From Pseudomonadota bacterium (GTDB lineage Bacteria > Pseudomonadota > Gammaproteobacteria > Steroidobacterales > Woeseiaceae): a DNA stretch of 64,000 bases. The translations under genes and the position numbers were made by a program. The notes under the pieces were generated by a model, which made no database searches, was not told the origin of the DNA, and was given only the letters and a program-made list of their open reading frames with translations. Positions 29,607 to 40,318 of the stretch are shown piece by piece. The stretch spans positions 37,670 through 101,669 of the forward strand of contig JADFNV010000005.1 in assembly GCA_022563195.1 (NCBI GenBank). Direction: 5' to 3'. Each line of letters opens with the position of its first letter. Within the stretch, counting starts at the first letter, position 1.

Positions 29607-31557
29607 TCAGTTCTTCTGATTGATCAGGTTTTTGAATCTTTCTTCCGCCATTATGCTGCGGAAGCCGGCGTCGATCGATAACAGACTTGTCTCGTACTGC
29701 AGATCCACCGCCCGCTCCAGTGCAGCCAATGCCTCGACTGTCTCGCCCAGATGAGCATGAATCAATGCGCTATAGTAATGCACATACATGTTATTCGGTT
29801 CTGCAGCGAGCGCCGCCTGAATCAGTTCTCGTGATATTTCGGTTTTGCCGACCCGTGAGTAGTAGAAGGCAAGGTCCGACGTCGTATCGACGTTGTGCAC
29901 GTTAATATCCAGTTCCTGTTCGGCGATCTCGATCGCGCGCCCATAGGCTACACGCGCGGCGTCTTTAAGCAGGTCCGTGTAGAAATACGAGTCGCCAAGA
30001 TTACCCCACAAGCGATAGTCGAGCGGCATGAGTTCTACCGCCTTTGCGTAACGTTGCGCCGCTTTTTTAAAATCGCCGAGATAAAAATACATCGAGCCGG
30101 TGTTTGAATAGGCATTGTGCGTCGGCTTGATCGCAAGCGAGTTATCCCATGCCGCCGCCGCATTCGCGAAATCACCCGCGAGGTAATAAGCGGCTCCAAG
30201 GTTATTCAAGGCGTCGGCATCGTCGTCCGCACGACTCACGTACATCTGGTAGAACTCCGCCGCTTCGAGAAAGCGGCTGTTCGAGAACAGGAAATTTCCC
30301 ATCGCCGCAAAACTCGCCCAGTAACTGACATCGATTTCGATCGCGCGCCGCAGGTTCACCTCCGCCGCGACGATTTGCGACATGGCCAGTTGTGTCTCCG
30401 CCAGGCCGATATGCGCATCGGCGGAGTTTGGGTTAGCAGACAACGCTGTCTCGAACTCGTGCAACGCAACATCGTATTTCCCCGAAGTTCTGTACAAACC
30501 ACCGAGCGCCAGGTGCACTTCGAATGAGTCCGCGGCGTATTCCAGCGCGAGATGACACGCCTGCTCCGCATCGCCAAAGCTGGTCACATCGTGTTCCAAC
30601 TCATAAATCTCCAGGTGTACCTCGCATATCGCAGCGTGTGCGCCAGCAAACTGCGGATCGAGTGCCGTTGCCTGTCGCAGATAGGCAAGCGCCTTTGATT
30701 GCACTTCTTTATCGTTGGGCCGGCGCAAGTAATCCAGCCCACGCAGATAGAGATCGTAGGCCTCGACGTTTTTCGTACCCAGTCGATCAAGTCGCTTTTG
30801 CGCCGCAACGGGCAGTACGACATGTAACGAACGGGCAACCTGCCGCGCAATATCCTCCTGGATCGCGAATACATCGGACAATTGCCGGTCGTAGGTTTCC
30901 GACCAAATCTCGATGCCGTCCTCGCCATCGAACAGCCGTGCCGTAAACACTTAGCCGATTCTCATTTCGCCTCACACTGCCCAGTAGAACGACGTCAGCG
31001 CGAAGCCGTTTCGCCAATGTCGCAACATCGAGAACTGTTCCTTTGAGCTGATTCGTTGTGCTGATCGCGACGACGCGAAACTCATTCAGCCGCACAATCA
31101 GGCTGCGGATTTCCTCAGTCAGGCCGTCGCTGAAGTAATCAGTGTTCAATTCATTCGTTGCATTGGCAAATGGCAACACAGCAATGGCTAGCTGTGAGGG
31201 CTCCCAATGTTCCTGTGATACGTAATAGACAAGGCCGCCACAGGCAACGACCACAACCGCGATCAGCAAAAGGAATTTGGCCCGTGCGAGCTTCGGTGCA
31301 CCACCATCGGTATCCTCGTGGCGCACGACGCCTTCAATCGTGATTTCGTAACCCCAGGCCAGGATTAGCGTGATCGGGAATCCAATAATGATGAGCACAA
31401 TCAATATGGTCATTGCGCTATCTGGAATTGGCAAGCGATCGAAAGTTACGTCAGCAATTTGCAGCAACACCCAGACGACGACCGCATACGCAACCATGGC
31501 GCGAAAGACGCTGCGTTCGCGCAGTTCCCCCATCAAGCTTTGTAGACGCTGTTTCAT
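29607..31557 (-). pseudogene. TolB-N/TPR membrane protein (adenylate-cyclase-like family), frameshifted
   Basis: N-terminal ORF (31590 frame) and C-terminal TPR ORF (29607..30950) join as NRLSV|TARLFDGEDGIEIWSETYDRQLSDVFAIQEDIA if one T is removed at 30945-30947. Confidence 0.7.
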
Positions 31558-31692
31558 CCGCCCCCTCTGGGTCCCAGCGCTATACCGCAATTTGCAAAGG
31601 CATATTTCTTATTCAAATTATGAGGCAAATCAAGCGCTTCAGCTTTTTTTTATATTGCACCAATTGCGCCTGTATTGCAGTAATTACAGCTT

Positions 31693-31852
31693 GGGAACCT
31701 CTGATTTATTCTGGACGAAGTAGATTGTCTTTAAAATGTTCAGGTTCAAGGCGCGGATCGCACGTAATAGCTGGCTATTGCGAAGATTCGCAACGCAGAA
31801 CCTGGACATTTTGGATGCAAGATACGAGTTCATGAATAGATCAGAGGTTCCC
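31693..31852. mobile_element. Palindromic MITE-like foldback element
   Basis: Terminal inverted repeats GGGAACCTCTGATTTATTC / GGGAACCTCTGATCTATTC; internal arms AAAATGTTCAGGTTC / AAAATGTCCAGGTTC; centre ATAGC-TG-GCTAT; no ORF. Confidence 0.75.
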
Positions 31853-33018
31853 TAGTAGGACTTCGGTAAACCGAGCGCCTTTTCGGCGATATGGCACAGG
31901 ATCAACTCGGGACTGACGGGCGCCAGCCGGGCGATCATGACTTCACGCATCAGGCGCTCTACGTGGAACTCCTTCGCATAGCCCATGCCGCCATGCGTCA
32001 TGACGGCACGTGTACAGGCTTGAAAGCCGGCTTCGGCGCCGAGGTATTTCGCGGCGTTAGCTTCAAGCCCGCAAGGTTCCCCGTGGTCATACAAGGACGC
32101 CGCTTTCATCGCCATCAGGAATGCGGCCTCCAGTTCCATCCAGCTTTGCGCCAGCGGATGCTGTATAGCCTGGTTCTGGCCGATGGGACGATCGAATACG
32201 ATGCGCTCCTTCGCATACTCGGCCGCTCGGGCCAACGCGTTCTGCCCGATGCCGATCGCTTCCACCGCGATTAATATGCGCTCCGGGTTGAGGCTGTGCA
32301 GCAGGTAGCGAAAGCCCATGCCCTCTTCACCGATTCGATCTTCGACCGGAACGGGCAAACCGTCGATGAAAATTTCATTGGAGTCGACAGCCGCACGACC
32401 CATCTTCGCTATGAGTCGAACATCGCAGAAATTACGATCCAGGTCGGTGTAGAAAAGCGTCATGCCGTCGGTGGGCTTGGCGCACTCCTCTTTGGGCGTC
32501 GTCCGCGTCAGCAACATGATCTTGTCTGCTTGTTGCGCGGTCGATATCCATACTTTCCGGCCATGCACCCGATAGCGTTCACCGTCGCGTACCGCGCGTG
32601 TCGTTATTGATGTTGTATTGAGTCCCGCATCGGGTTCTGTAACACCGAAGCAGGATTTTCGACGGCCCTTAATCAAATCCGGCAGCCAGCGCTTTTTTTG
32701 TTCCGCAGAACCGAAAACGACGATCGAGTGGGGGCCGAAAATATTGAGGTGCACGGCGGATGCTGCGCTCATCGCCCCGGCTGAACGACCAACAACGTGC
32801 ATCATCAACGCCGCATCGGTCACGCCGAGCCCGGCGCCACCGTATTCTTCCGGCATTGCGATGCCCAACCAGCCTCCGTCCGCGATGGCCTGGTAGAAAT
32901 CCGCGGGGAACTCGCCGCTGGCATCGCGCTCCAGCCAATAATCGTCATCGAATCCGGCACAGATTTTCTGCACTGCATCGCACACGGACTGTTGCTCGGA
33001 GGTCATCGCAAAATCCAT
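31852..33018 (-). CDS. Acyl-CoA dehydrogenase
   Basis: GWLGIAMPEEYGGAGLGVTDAALMM; CFGVTEPDAGLNTTSI; THGGMGYAKEFHVERLMREV. Confidence 0.9.
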   Translation of the reverse strand: MDFAMTSEQQSVCDAVQKICAGFDDDYWLERDASGEFPADFYQAIADGGWLGIAMPEEYGGAGLGVTDAALMMHVVGRSAGAMSAASAVHLNIFGPHSIVVFGSAEQKKRWLPDLIKGRRKSCFGVTEPDAGLNTTSITTRAVRDGERYRVHGRKVWISTAQQADKIMLLTRTTPKEECAKPTDGMTLFYTDLDRNFCDVRLIAKMGRAAVDSNEIFIDGLPVPVEDRIGEEGMGFRYLLHSLNPERILIAVEAIGIGQNALARAAEYAKERIVFDRPIGQNQAIQHPLAQSWMELEAAFLMAMKAASLYDHGEPCGLEANAAKYLGAEAGFQACTRAVMTHGGMGYAKEFHVERLMREVMIARLAPVSPELILCHIAEKALGLPKSY

Positions 33019-33114
33019 CGATCTGTTCTCCTTGAGCTCTTCAGCAATACCGGTGCATCATTTAGCTACGGCAGCTTGTGTCGGTCAAGCCTATGGCAGC
33101 TAAAGGCAAGCACT

Positions 33115-34557
33115 GTGGATGAATTGATGTACCTGGATGCAAGGGCTCAAGCGGAGCTCGTTCGCAACGGCGAGCTGACGGCGATCGATCTTGTCGATGC
33201 CGCGATCGCCCGCATCGAAGCAGTGAATCCGGCGATCAATGCCGTTATCGCGACTTTTTTCGAACGGGCTCGCGAACAGGCGGCGCTCGCGTCCACTGAC
33301 ACAACGTTCGCCGGCGTGCCCTTCCTGCTCAAGGATATTGTCGCGGAGTACGAAGGCACGCCGATTGCCGAGGGCTCCGCCTTCCTTGTCGGAAACTACA
33401 TCTCGCCACAGGACAGCGAGCTGGTGCGGCGCTATCGGCAGGCAGGGCTGATCATCCTTGGCAAAACCAATACAGCGGAATTCGCACTGTTGCCAACCAC
33501 CGAACCGGCACAATTCGGGGCCAGCCGAAATCCCTGGAATACCGGGCTGACGACCGGGGGATCGAGTGGCGGTTCCGCCGCTGCCGTAGCGGCGGGCATG
33601 GTTGCGGCCGCACACGGCAATGATGGCGGCGGATCGATACGAGTGCCATCAAGTTGCTGTGGCCTCGTCGGCCTCAAACCGACGCGCGGCCGGAATTCCC
33701 TGGGACCCTATTTCGGCGACGTCGCCAACGGCTTGCTCTGCGACCATGTCATGACGCGCTCCGTCAGAGACAGCGCTGCAATTCTTGATGTTACGGCCGG
33801 CACTGCCGCAGGAGACCCCTACTGGCCCCGCACACCTGAACGTGCCTACGCCGACGAAGTCGAACGGGAACCGAGGCGCCTGCGTATCGGCTTATCGACG
33901 CTGCCACCGATCGGTGCGACGGCGCATCCCGACTGTATTGCCGCCGCCGAGGCGACGGCGCGTCTGTGCGAGGAACTGGGCCACGATGTTGTCGAGGCAG
34001 CGCCGCAAATCGATGGTGACAGACTGTTCAAAGCCTTCGGCAAGGTCTGGGCGGGCTTTCTGTGCTGGGCGATCAAGGACTGGGCAATTCGCATTGGCCG
34101 CGAACCCGAGGAGCAATATTTTGAACTGGCGACGTGGCGCACCTATTTGCACGGACAGCGACAGAGTTCGGGCGACTACCTGCTCGCGGTACAGACGCTG
34201 CAGCACATCAGTCGCGATGTGGCGCAATTCTATAATGATTACGACCTTTGGCTCACACCGACACTGGCACAGCCACCGATGCCGTTGGGTTATTTCGACT
34301 ACACGCCAGACACGCGCGATCAACACATCGCGCGACTGGGTGAATACACATGCTTTACCCTGATCGCCAATGTGACGGGTCAGCCGGGCATCTCGTTGCC
34401 ACTGCACTGGAATGACGACAAGCTGCCGATCGGTGTGCAGTTCATCGGACGATATGGCGATGAAGCCACGCTGCTGCAGCTTGGCCGGCAGCTCGAACGC
34501 GCCCTGCCCTGGTCGCATCGTCGGCCGCCGCTTGGCAACGACGCTTCAGAAGCCTGA
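33115..34557 (+). CDS. Amidase (amidase signature family)
   Basis: [49 protein letters not shown] at 33115 or ATG at 33127. Confidence 0.88.
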   Translation: MDELMYLDARAQAELVRNGELTAIDLVDAAIARIEAVNPAINAVIATFFERAREQAALASTDTTFAGVPFLLKDIVAEYEGTPIAEGSAFLVGNYISPQDSELVRRYRQAGLIILGKTNTAEFALLPTTEPAQFGASRNPWNTGLTTGGSSGGSAAAVAAGMVAAAHGNDGGGSIRVPSSCCGLVGLKPTRGRNSLGPYFGDVANGLLCDHVMTRSVRDSAAILDVTAGTAAGDPYWPRTPERAYADEVEREPRRLRIGLSTLPPIGATAHPDCIAAAEATARLCEELGHDVVEAAPQIDGDRLFKAFGKVWAGFLCWAIKDWAIRIGREPEEQYFELATWRTYLHGQRQSSGDYLLAVQTLQHISRDVAQFYNDYDLWLTPTLAQPPMPLGYFDYTPDTRDQHIARLGEYTCFTLIANVTGQPGISLPLHWNDDKLPIGVQFIGRYGDEATLLQLGRQLERALPWSHRRPPLGNDASEA

Positions 34558-34561
34558 AGCA

Positions 34562-35326
34562 ATGGCCACGAGTCTCACGATCCGACTGTTGGAGGGTCTG
34601 CCGATCGTCCGCAGCGGCGACGATCTTTGTGACGTGATCAATATCGCACTCGCCGCATCAGACACGCCGCTGGTCGATGGCGACGTCCTTGTCGTCGCAC
34701 AAAAAATTGTTTCGCTATCCGAAGGCCGGCTGGTACGCCTTGGCGATGTGCAGCCATCGGCTGCAGCACTTGAGCTTGCGGCGGAAACCGAAAAAGACCC
34801 GCGCATTGTCGAGCTGATACTCAAAGAGTCTGTTGATATCCTACGCTCGAAACCCGGCGTGATCATCGCGCGACACATCCTTGGCACTGTCGGCGCCAAC
34901 GCGGGTATCGATCAATCCAATATCGATCACTCTGCCGGCGAATGCGCGCTGTTGCTGCCGGAGAATCCCGACAAGTCAGCCCGACTCCTGCGTAAGGCCT
35001 TAATGGAGAAAACCGGGAAAAAGCTGGGCCTTATCATCAGCGACAGCATGAATCGGCCCTGGCGCCTGGGCTCTATTGGCAGCGCAATCGGTAGCGCCGG
35101 GCTGGCCGTGCTTGACGACAAGCGCGGGCAAAGCGATTTGTTCGGGCGTGAACTCAAGGTGACGCTGTGCAATCGGGCCGATGCGATCGCCGCCGCCGCC
35201 GTGTTGATGATGGGCGAAACCACCGAGCGAACGCCGGTTGCAATCGTTAGCGGCTTGCCAGCGGACGATAGTGCGCAGACCGCAGCCGACTGTATCCGGC
35301 CCCTCTCGGACGACTTGTTCCCCTGA
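34562..35326 (+). CDS. cofE: Coenzyme F420-0:L-glutamate ligase
   Basis: GDVLVVAQKIVSLSEGRLV; ARHILGTVGANAGIDQSNID; ISDSMNRPWRLGSIGSAIGSAGL. Confidence 0.92.
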   Translation: MATSLTIRLLEGLPIVRSGDDLCDVINIALAASDTPLVDGDVLVVAQKIVSLSEGRLVRLGDVQPSAAALELAAETEKDPRIVELILKESVDILRSKPGVIIARHILGTVGANAGIDQSNIDHSAGECALLLPENPDKSARLLRKALMEKTGKKLGLIISDSMNRPWRLGSIGSAIGSAGLAVLDDKRGQSDLFGRELKVTLCNRADAIAAAAVLMMGETTERTPVAIVSGLPADDSAQTAADCIRPLSDDLFP

Positions 35327-35327
35327 C

Positions 35328-36311
35328 ATGGCAACGCCGCGTTATCTTGCGATCACGGGTGGCATCGGCGGCGCGAAGCTCGCGCTCGGCCTGTCGAGAA
35401 TTCTCGGCAGCGACGAACTCGCATTCATCGTCAATACCGGCGATGACTTCGAACATCTCGGTCTGCACATATCGCCGGACATCGATACGCTGGTCTATAC
35501 ACTGGCCGGCGAAAGCAACCTGGATTCGGGCTGGGGACGCAGCGGCGAGAGCTGGCAGTTCATGGCAGCCGTCGCCGCTCTCGGGGGCGAGACCTGGTTT
35601 CGCCTCGGTGACAAAGACCTGGCGATGCACGTCGAGCGTACGCGCCGGCTGGTCGAAGGCCAGAAACTTACGCCCGTGACCGCATGTTTGGCGACTGCGC
35701 TCGGCGTAACGCATCGCATCCTGCCGATGTCAGATGACGCGATCCGCACCGTGGTTCACACGACCCAGGGTGATCTGGATTTCCAGCACTATTTCGTGCG
35801 CGACAAATGCGAGCCCATTGTGACCGGCTTCGATTTCTCAGGCGCCGAGCACGCCAGCTTGACGTCGGAGCTCGCCGAATGGCTGCAGTCGGATGACTTG
35901 TCGGGCGTCATCGTGTGTCCGTCGAATCCATTCGTCAGCATCGATCCGATCCTGGCCGTGCCAGGACTGCGTGAAGCGCTGCAACACTGTGCGGCACCGG
36001 TCATCGCCGTGTCCCCTATTGTCGGTGGTCTGGCGATACGAGGACCCACCGTAAAGATGATGCAGGAAATGGCGATCCCGCCGACGACGGCCTGGGTGGC
36101 CGGGCATTACCGCGACTTTCTGCAGGGATTCATAGTCGATACGCTCGACGCAGCGATCAAACCCGACATCGAGGAGCTGGGCATCGCCAGTCACGTCACG
36201 CAGACCGTCATGCAAACGCTCGATGACCGCGTACATCTGGCCGATGCCTGCCTTGAGTTTATTGCGCAGCTCAGCCAAAGTCAGCGGGCAACGACCAAAA
36301 TTAAGGAATGA
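35328..36311 (+). CDS. cofD: 2-phospho-L-lactate transferase family (CofD/FbiA)
   Basis: ITGGIGGAKLALGLSRIL; VNTGDDFEHLGLHISPDIDTLVYTLAG; CPSNPFVSIDPILAVPG. Confidence 0.93.
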   Translation: MATPRYLAITGGIGGAKLALGLSRILGSDELAFIVNTGDDFEHLGLHISPDIDTLVYTLAGESNLDSGWGRSGESWQFMAAVAALGGETWFRLGDKDLAMHVERTRRLVEGQKLTPVTACLATALGVTHRILPMSDDAIRTVVHTTQGDLDFQHYFVRDKCEPIVTGFDFSGAEHASLTSELAEWLQSDDLSGVIVCPSNPFVSIDPILAVPGLREALQHCAAPVIAVSPIVGGLAIRGPTVKMMQEMAIPPTTAWVAGHYRDFLQGFIVDTLDAAIKPDIEELGIASHVTQTVMQTLDDRVHLADACLEFIAQLSQSQRATTKIKE

Positions 36312-36946
36312 ACATGTTGTGGGCCCTGGTGCCGCTGAAGCAACTGACCCGATCAAAGCAACGCCTGGGCCCGGTATTAGCCCCCGAGGAGCGCAAAGGC
36401 CTGGTACTTGCCATGACCCGGGACGTACTGACGGTGGTCCGGCAACATGCCGCGGTCGATGGTGTACTGCTGGTATCGCGTGCGGCCGAAGCAAGGCAGC
36501 TCGCGAAAGAATGCGCGGTCGAACTATTCGCAGAATCTGCAGGCGCGACCTTGTCTCAAGCGCTCACCGAAGCCAGTCAATATGTTGTTCGCCATCGTGG
36601 CGCGAGCACAACGCTGGTCATCCCCGGCGACGTGCCTTTGATTCGCGATGACGATATCGCCGCGCTGCTCGAGCAACATGATCAGGTCACACTGGTGCCA
36701 GACAACTCGGGTGAAGGCACGAATGCGCTGATGTTGTCCCCGCCCGATATCATCGGCTATGCCTTTGGCGCGCGAAGCTTCCGCCACCACATCGAGTCTT
36801 CGAGCACCGCGGGCGTGTCTGCGCTCGTCCTGCGCAACACACATCTTGAACGGGACATCGATGTTCCCGATGATCTCGTTCAACTTGTCGGTGACTTGCC
36901 TCCGTCGGCCACTCGCGACTTCCTGCGCCGCAGCGGCCTGGCATGA
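36308..36946 (+). CDS. cofC: 2-phospho-L-lactate guanylyltransferase family (CofC/FbiD)
   Basis: WALVPLKQLTRSKQRLGPVL; VIPGDVPLIRDDDI; VPDNSGEGTNALML. Confidence 0.9.
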   Translation: MNMLWALVPLKQLTRSKQRLGPVLAPEERKGLVLAMTRDVLTVVRQHAAVDGVLLVSRAAEARQLAKECAVELFAESAGATLSQALTEASQYVVRHRGASTTLVIPGDVPLIRDDDIAALLEQHDQVTLVPDNSGEGTNALMLSPPDIIGYAFGARSFRHHIESSSTAGVSALVLRNTHLERDIDVPDDLVQLVGDLPPSATRDFLRRSGLA

Positions 36947-39318
36947 CTGACGAGAGCAGGCCTGATCACGCCGCCGCGCTGGCAATGGCCAGGATCAACG
37001 ATTTAGAGGGTCTGCTCAGCACGGCCTCGGCACTGCGCGATTCCCATCATCGCAACCTTGTGACCTACTCCAAAAAGGTCTTCATACCGCTGACGCACCT
37101 GTGCCGCGATGTTTGCCACTACTGCACCTTCGCCCGCACGCCGAAGCGCACTGCCGCACCCTATCTGACGATCGAACAGATTCTTGAGGTCGCCAGACGA
37201 GGTGCAGACCAGGGCTGCAAAGAGGCCTTGTTTACGCTTGGCGAAAAACCCGAGCTTCGCTACCGCGTCGCCAGGGATGCGCTTGCCGATATGGGATATG
37301 TCACTACGCTCGAGTATCTTCGCGAGGCGGCCCGGCTCGTTTACGCCGAAACCGGGCTGTTACCACACCTGAATCCCGGCACGATGACGGCGGATGAAAT
37401 CGCGATGCTGAGACCCGTGGCACCGTCGATGGGATTGATGCTGGAGTCTGCCTCTGCACGGCTTGCCCTGCGGGGCATGCCGCATTACGGCTCACCCGAC
37501 AAGAATCCCGCACTGCGCCTCGCGACTCTCGAAGCGGCCGGCAAAGCGTGCGTGCCGATGACCTCCGGGATCCTGATCGGCATCGGTGAGACGCGCAGGG
37601 AACGCATCGAGTCGCTGCTGGCCTTGCGCGACATTCATGAAGCCTACGGCAATCTGCAAGAGATCATCATTCAGCCCTTTCGTGCGAAACCGGGGACAAA
37701 GATGGCGAATGCCATCGAACCCGGGCTCGACGACCTGCTCTGGACTATTGCCGTCGCGCGCATCGTTTTCGGCGCGCGCATGAGCATTCAGGCACCGCCG
37801 AACTTGAGCCCAGGCGATCTGCCGCGGCTCATCGGCGCGGGAATCAACGACTGGGGCGGCGTGTCCCCAGTGACGCCCGACTACGTCAACCCCGAAGCGC
37901 CGTGGCCACATCTCGAGGAATTGCGTTTCGCCACGGCCAGTGCCGGCAAACACCTGCATGAGCGACTGACGATTTACCCGGAATATGTTCGCGATGCGGA
38001 CCAGTGGACGGATAGTGCCTGGCGAACACCGCTGCTCAGATTGACCGATGCCGCTGGCCTGCCACGTACTGACGACTGGGCGCCGGGTACCACGACAACA
38101 CCGCCCGCTGTGACGACGCGAAGCAAAGCGGCCACGGTGTCCGCGGACGTCGTGGCGATTCTCGACAAAGCGCTGGCGGGTGCCAATCTCGACGAAGCGG
38201 AGATGGTGCGATTGTTCGACGCACACGGCGATGATTTTGCAGCCGTGGTCGATGCCGCCGATACGCTGCGCCGTATCACTAACGGCGATACGGTGACCTA
38301 TGTCGTCAATCGCAATATCAACTACACCAACGTCTGTTACTACCACTGCCGGTTCTGTGCGTTCTCGAAGGGCAAGACCAGCGAAGACCTTCGTGGCAGT
38401 CCCTATGATCTGAGCCTGGATGAGATCCGGCGTCGCACGGTCGAGGCGTGGGACTGCGGCGCAACCGAAGTCTGCATGCAGGGTGGCATTCATCCCCGTT
38501 ACACGGGCCAGACCTACCTGGACATCCTGCACACCGTCAAAGACGCCGCACCCGAGATGCACGTGCACGCCTTTTCGCCGCTGGAAGTCTGGCAAGGCGC
38601 CGCAACGCTCGGCGTGTCTCTCGAAGATTACCTGCTGCGACTCAAGGCCATGGGCCTGGCCACGTTGCCCGGCACGGCGGCGGAAATTCTCGATGACGAG
38701 ATCCGCGACATCCTGTGCCCGGACAAGATATCCACGCAGGAGTGGCTAACCGTGATGGAGACCGCGCACGGTATCGGTCTGCGCTCCACGGCAACCATCA
38801 TGTTCGGCCATATCGACCGGCCGCTGCACTGGGCGCGACACCTGTTGCGAATTCGTGAGCTGCAATCGAGAACCGGCGGCTTTACCGAATTCGTGCCGCT
38901 GCCCTTCGTGCACATGGAAGCGCCGATGTACCGTCGCGGCGGCGCGCGTAAGGGGCCAACCTGGCGCGAGAGCATCCTGATGCATGCGGTGGCGCGCCTG
39001 GCGTTGCACCCGCATATCAGCAATATCCAGGTGTCCTGGGTCAAGATGGGCCACCGCGGCGCCATCGCCTGCCTCAACAGCGGCTGCAATGATCTGGGCG
39101 GCACCTTGATGAACGAGAGCATATCGCGCGCGGCGGGCGCACAGCATGGACAGGAAACGACGCCGTCGCAATTTGCCGAACTGATCGGCGCGGCAGGCAG
39201 GGTTGCCAGGCAGCGCAGCACACTCTATGGCGACGTATCGCAGCATCGAATTAACGCTGGCCTCAATGCCGGGCTTCGTGAAAAGATCGTCAATACGCCA
39301 ATATCGCGACAGTGGTGA
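36943..39318 (+). CDS. fbiC: Bifunctional FO synthase (CofG-CofH fusion, FbiC)
   Basis: Two radical-SAM motifs: LCRDVCHYCTFARTP and VCYYHCRFCAFSKG; 791 aa. Confidence 0.95.
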   Translation: MTDESRPDHAAALAMARINDLEGLLSTASALRDSHHRNLVTYSKKVFIPLTHLCRDVCHYCTFARTPKRTAAPYLTIEQILEVARRGADQGCKEALFTLGEKPELRYRVARDALADMGYVTTLEYLREAARLVYAETGLLPHLNPGTMTADEIAMLRPVAPSMGLMLESASARLALRGMPHYGSPDKNPALRLATLEAAGKACVPMTSGILIGIGETRRERIESLLALRDIHEAYGNLQEIIIQPFRAKPGTKMANAIEPGLDDLLWTIAVARIVFGARMSIQAPPNLSPGDLPRLIGAGINDWGGVSPVTPDYVNPEAPWPHLEELRFATASAGKHLHERLTIYPEYVRDADQWTDSAWRTPLLRLTDAAGLPRTDDWAPGTTTTPPAVTTRSKAATVSADVVAILDKALAGANLDEAEMVRLFDAHGDDFAAVVDAADTLRRITNGDTVTYVVNRNINYTNVCYYHCRFCAFSKGKTSEDLRGSPYDLSLDEIRRRTVEAWDCGATEVCMQGGIHPRYTGQTYLDILHTVKDAAPEMHVHAFSPLEVWQGAATLGVSLEDYLLRLKAMGLATLPGTAAEILDDEIRDILCPDKISTQEWLTVMETAHGIGLRSTATIMFGHIDRPLHWARHLLRIRELQSRTGGFTEFVPLPFVHMEAPMYRRGGARKGPTWRESILMHAVARLALHPHISNIQVSWVKMGHRGAIACLNSGCNDLGGTLMNESISRAAGAQHGQETTPSQFAELIGAAGRVARQRSTLYGDVSQHRINAGLNAGLREKIVNTPISRQW

Positions 39319-39322
39319 CAGT

Positions 39323-40318
39323 ATGCAAATGGGAATGATTGGCTTGGGCCGAATGGGCTCCAGCATGGTGCAGCGATTACTGGCCGGCGGCCATCAGTGC
39401 GTTGTCTATGACCAGGATTCCCAAGCCGTCGATCAGCTTGTCGCTGCTGGAGCCGTGGCTGCCGACTCTCTCGATAGCCTCGTGAGTTCGCTGCAGGCGC
39501 CGCGTGCGATATGGATCATGCTGCCAGCATCCGTGGTCGATGACATCATCGGCCAACTCGCTGGTTCGCTGGACGCTGGTGACACCGTTATCGATGGCGG
39601 CAATTCCTACTTTGGCAACGATCTGATTCGTGCTGATGTGCTTGCCGCCGAGGACATTAGTTACGTGGATGTTGGGACCAGCGGCGGTGTCTGGGGACGC
39701 GAACGCGGTTACTGCCTGATGATCGGCGGCGATGGCGCGGTAGTAAAAAAACTCGAGCCCTTATTTCAGTCGCTCGCCCCCGCTGCAGATTCCGTGTCAC
39801 GAACACGCGGCCGAACGGACAGCAATAGCACGGCCGACAAGGGCTATTTGCATTGCGGCGGCCATGGTGCCGGTCATTTCGTCAAGATGGTTCACAACGG
39901 CATCGAATACGGTTTGATGGCCGCGTACGCTGAAGGATTTGCGATGATCGACAAGGTCGAAAGAGACGGTATGGCCCCGCCGGACGGTCAAGGCGGCGCC
40001 GGGATATTGCTCGATGTCGATGCGGGGGAAATTGCGGAATTGTGGCGTCGCGGCAGTGTCGTGGGATCCTGGCTACTCGACCTGACGGCCGAATCGCTGG
40101 CTGACGATCCGTCGCTGCAGCGCTTCGGTGGTGAGGTTGCGGATTCGGGTGAGGGGCGCTGGTTCGTCAAGACGGCGACCGATCTCGGCATCCCCGCCCA
40201 TGTTCTCACGGCCGCGCTGTTTGAGCGCTTCAGCTCCCGAGGCGAGGCACGCTATGGCAATAAAATGCTGTCCGCAATGCGCCTCGCATTCGGCGGTCAC
40301 GAGGAAGAGCAGGAGTGA
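39323..40318 (+). CDS. gnd: 6-phosphogluconate dehydrogenase (short, decarboxylating type)
   Basis: GMIGLGRMGSSMVQRLLAGGHQCVVYDQD; GAGHFVKMVHNGIEYGLMAAYAEG. Confidence 0.9.
   Translation: MQMGMIGLGRMGSSMVQRLLAGGHQCVVYDQDSQAVDQLVAAGAVAADSLDSLVSSLQAPRAIWIMLPASVVDDIIGQLAGSLDAGDTVIDGGNSYFGNDLIRADVLAAEDISYVDVGTSGGVWGRERGYCLMIGGDGAVVKKLEPLFQSLAPAADSVSRTRGRTDSNSTADKGYLHCGGHGAGHFVKMVHNGIEYGLMAAYAEGFAMIDKVERDGMAPPDGQGGAGILLDVDAGEIAELWRRGSVVGSWLLDLTAESLADDPSLQRFGGEVADSGEGRWFVKTATDLGIPAHVLTAALFERFSSRGEARYGNKMLSAMRLAFGGHEEEQE

Noticed and set aside
37492-38595. 367 aa minus-strand ORF
   Set aside because: Antisense to fbiC; no recognisable domain.
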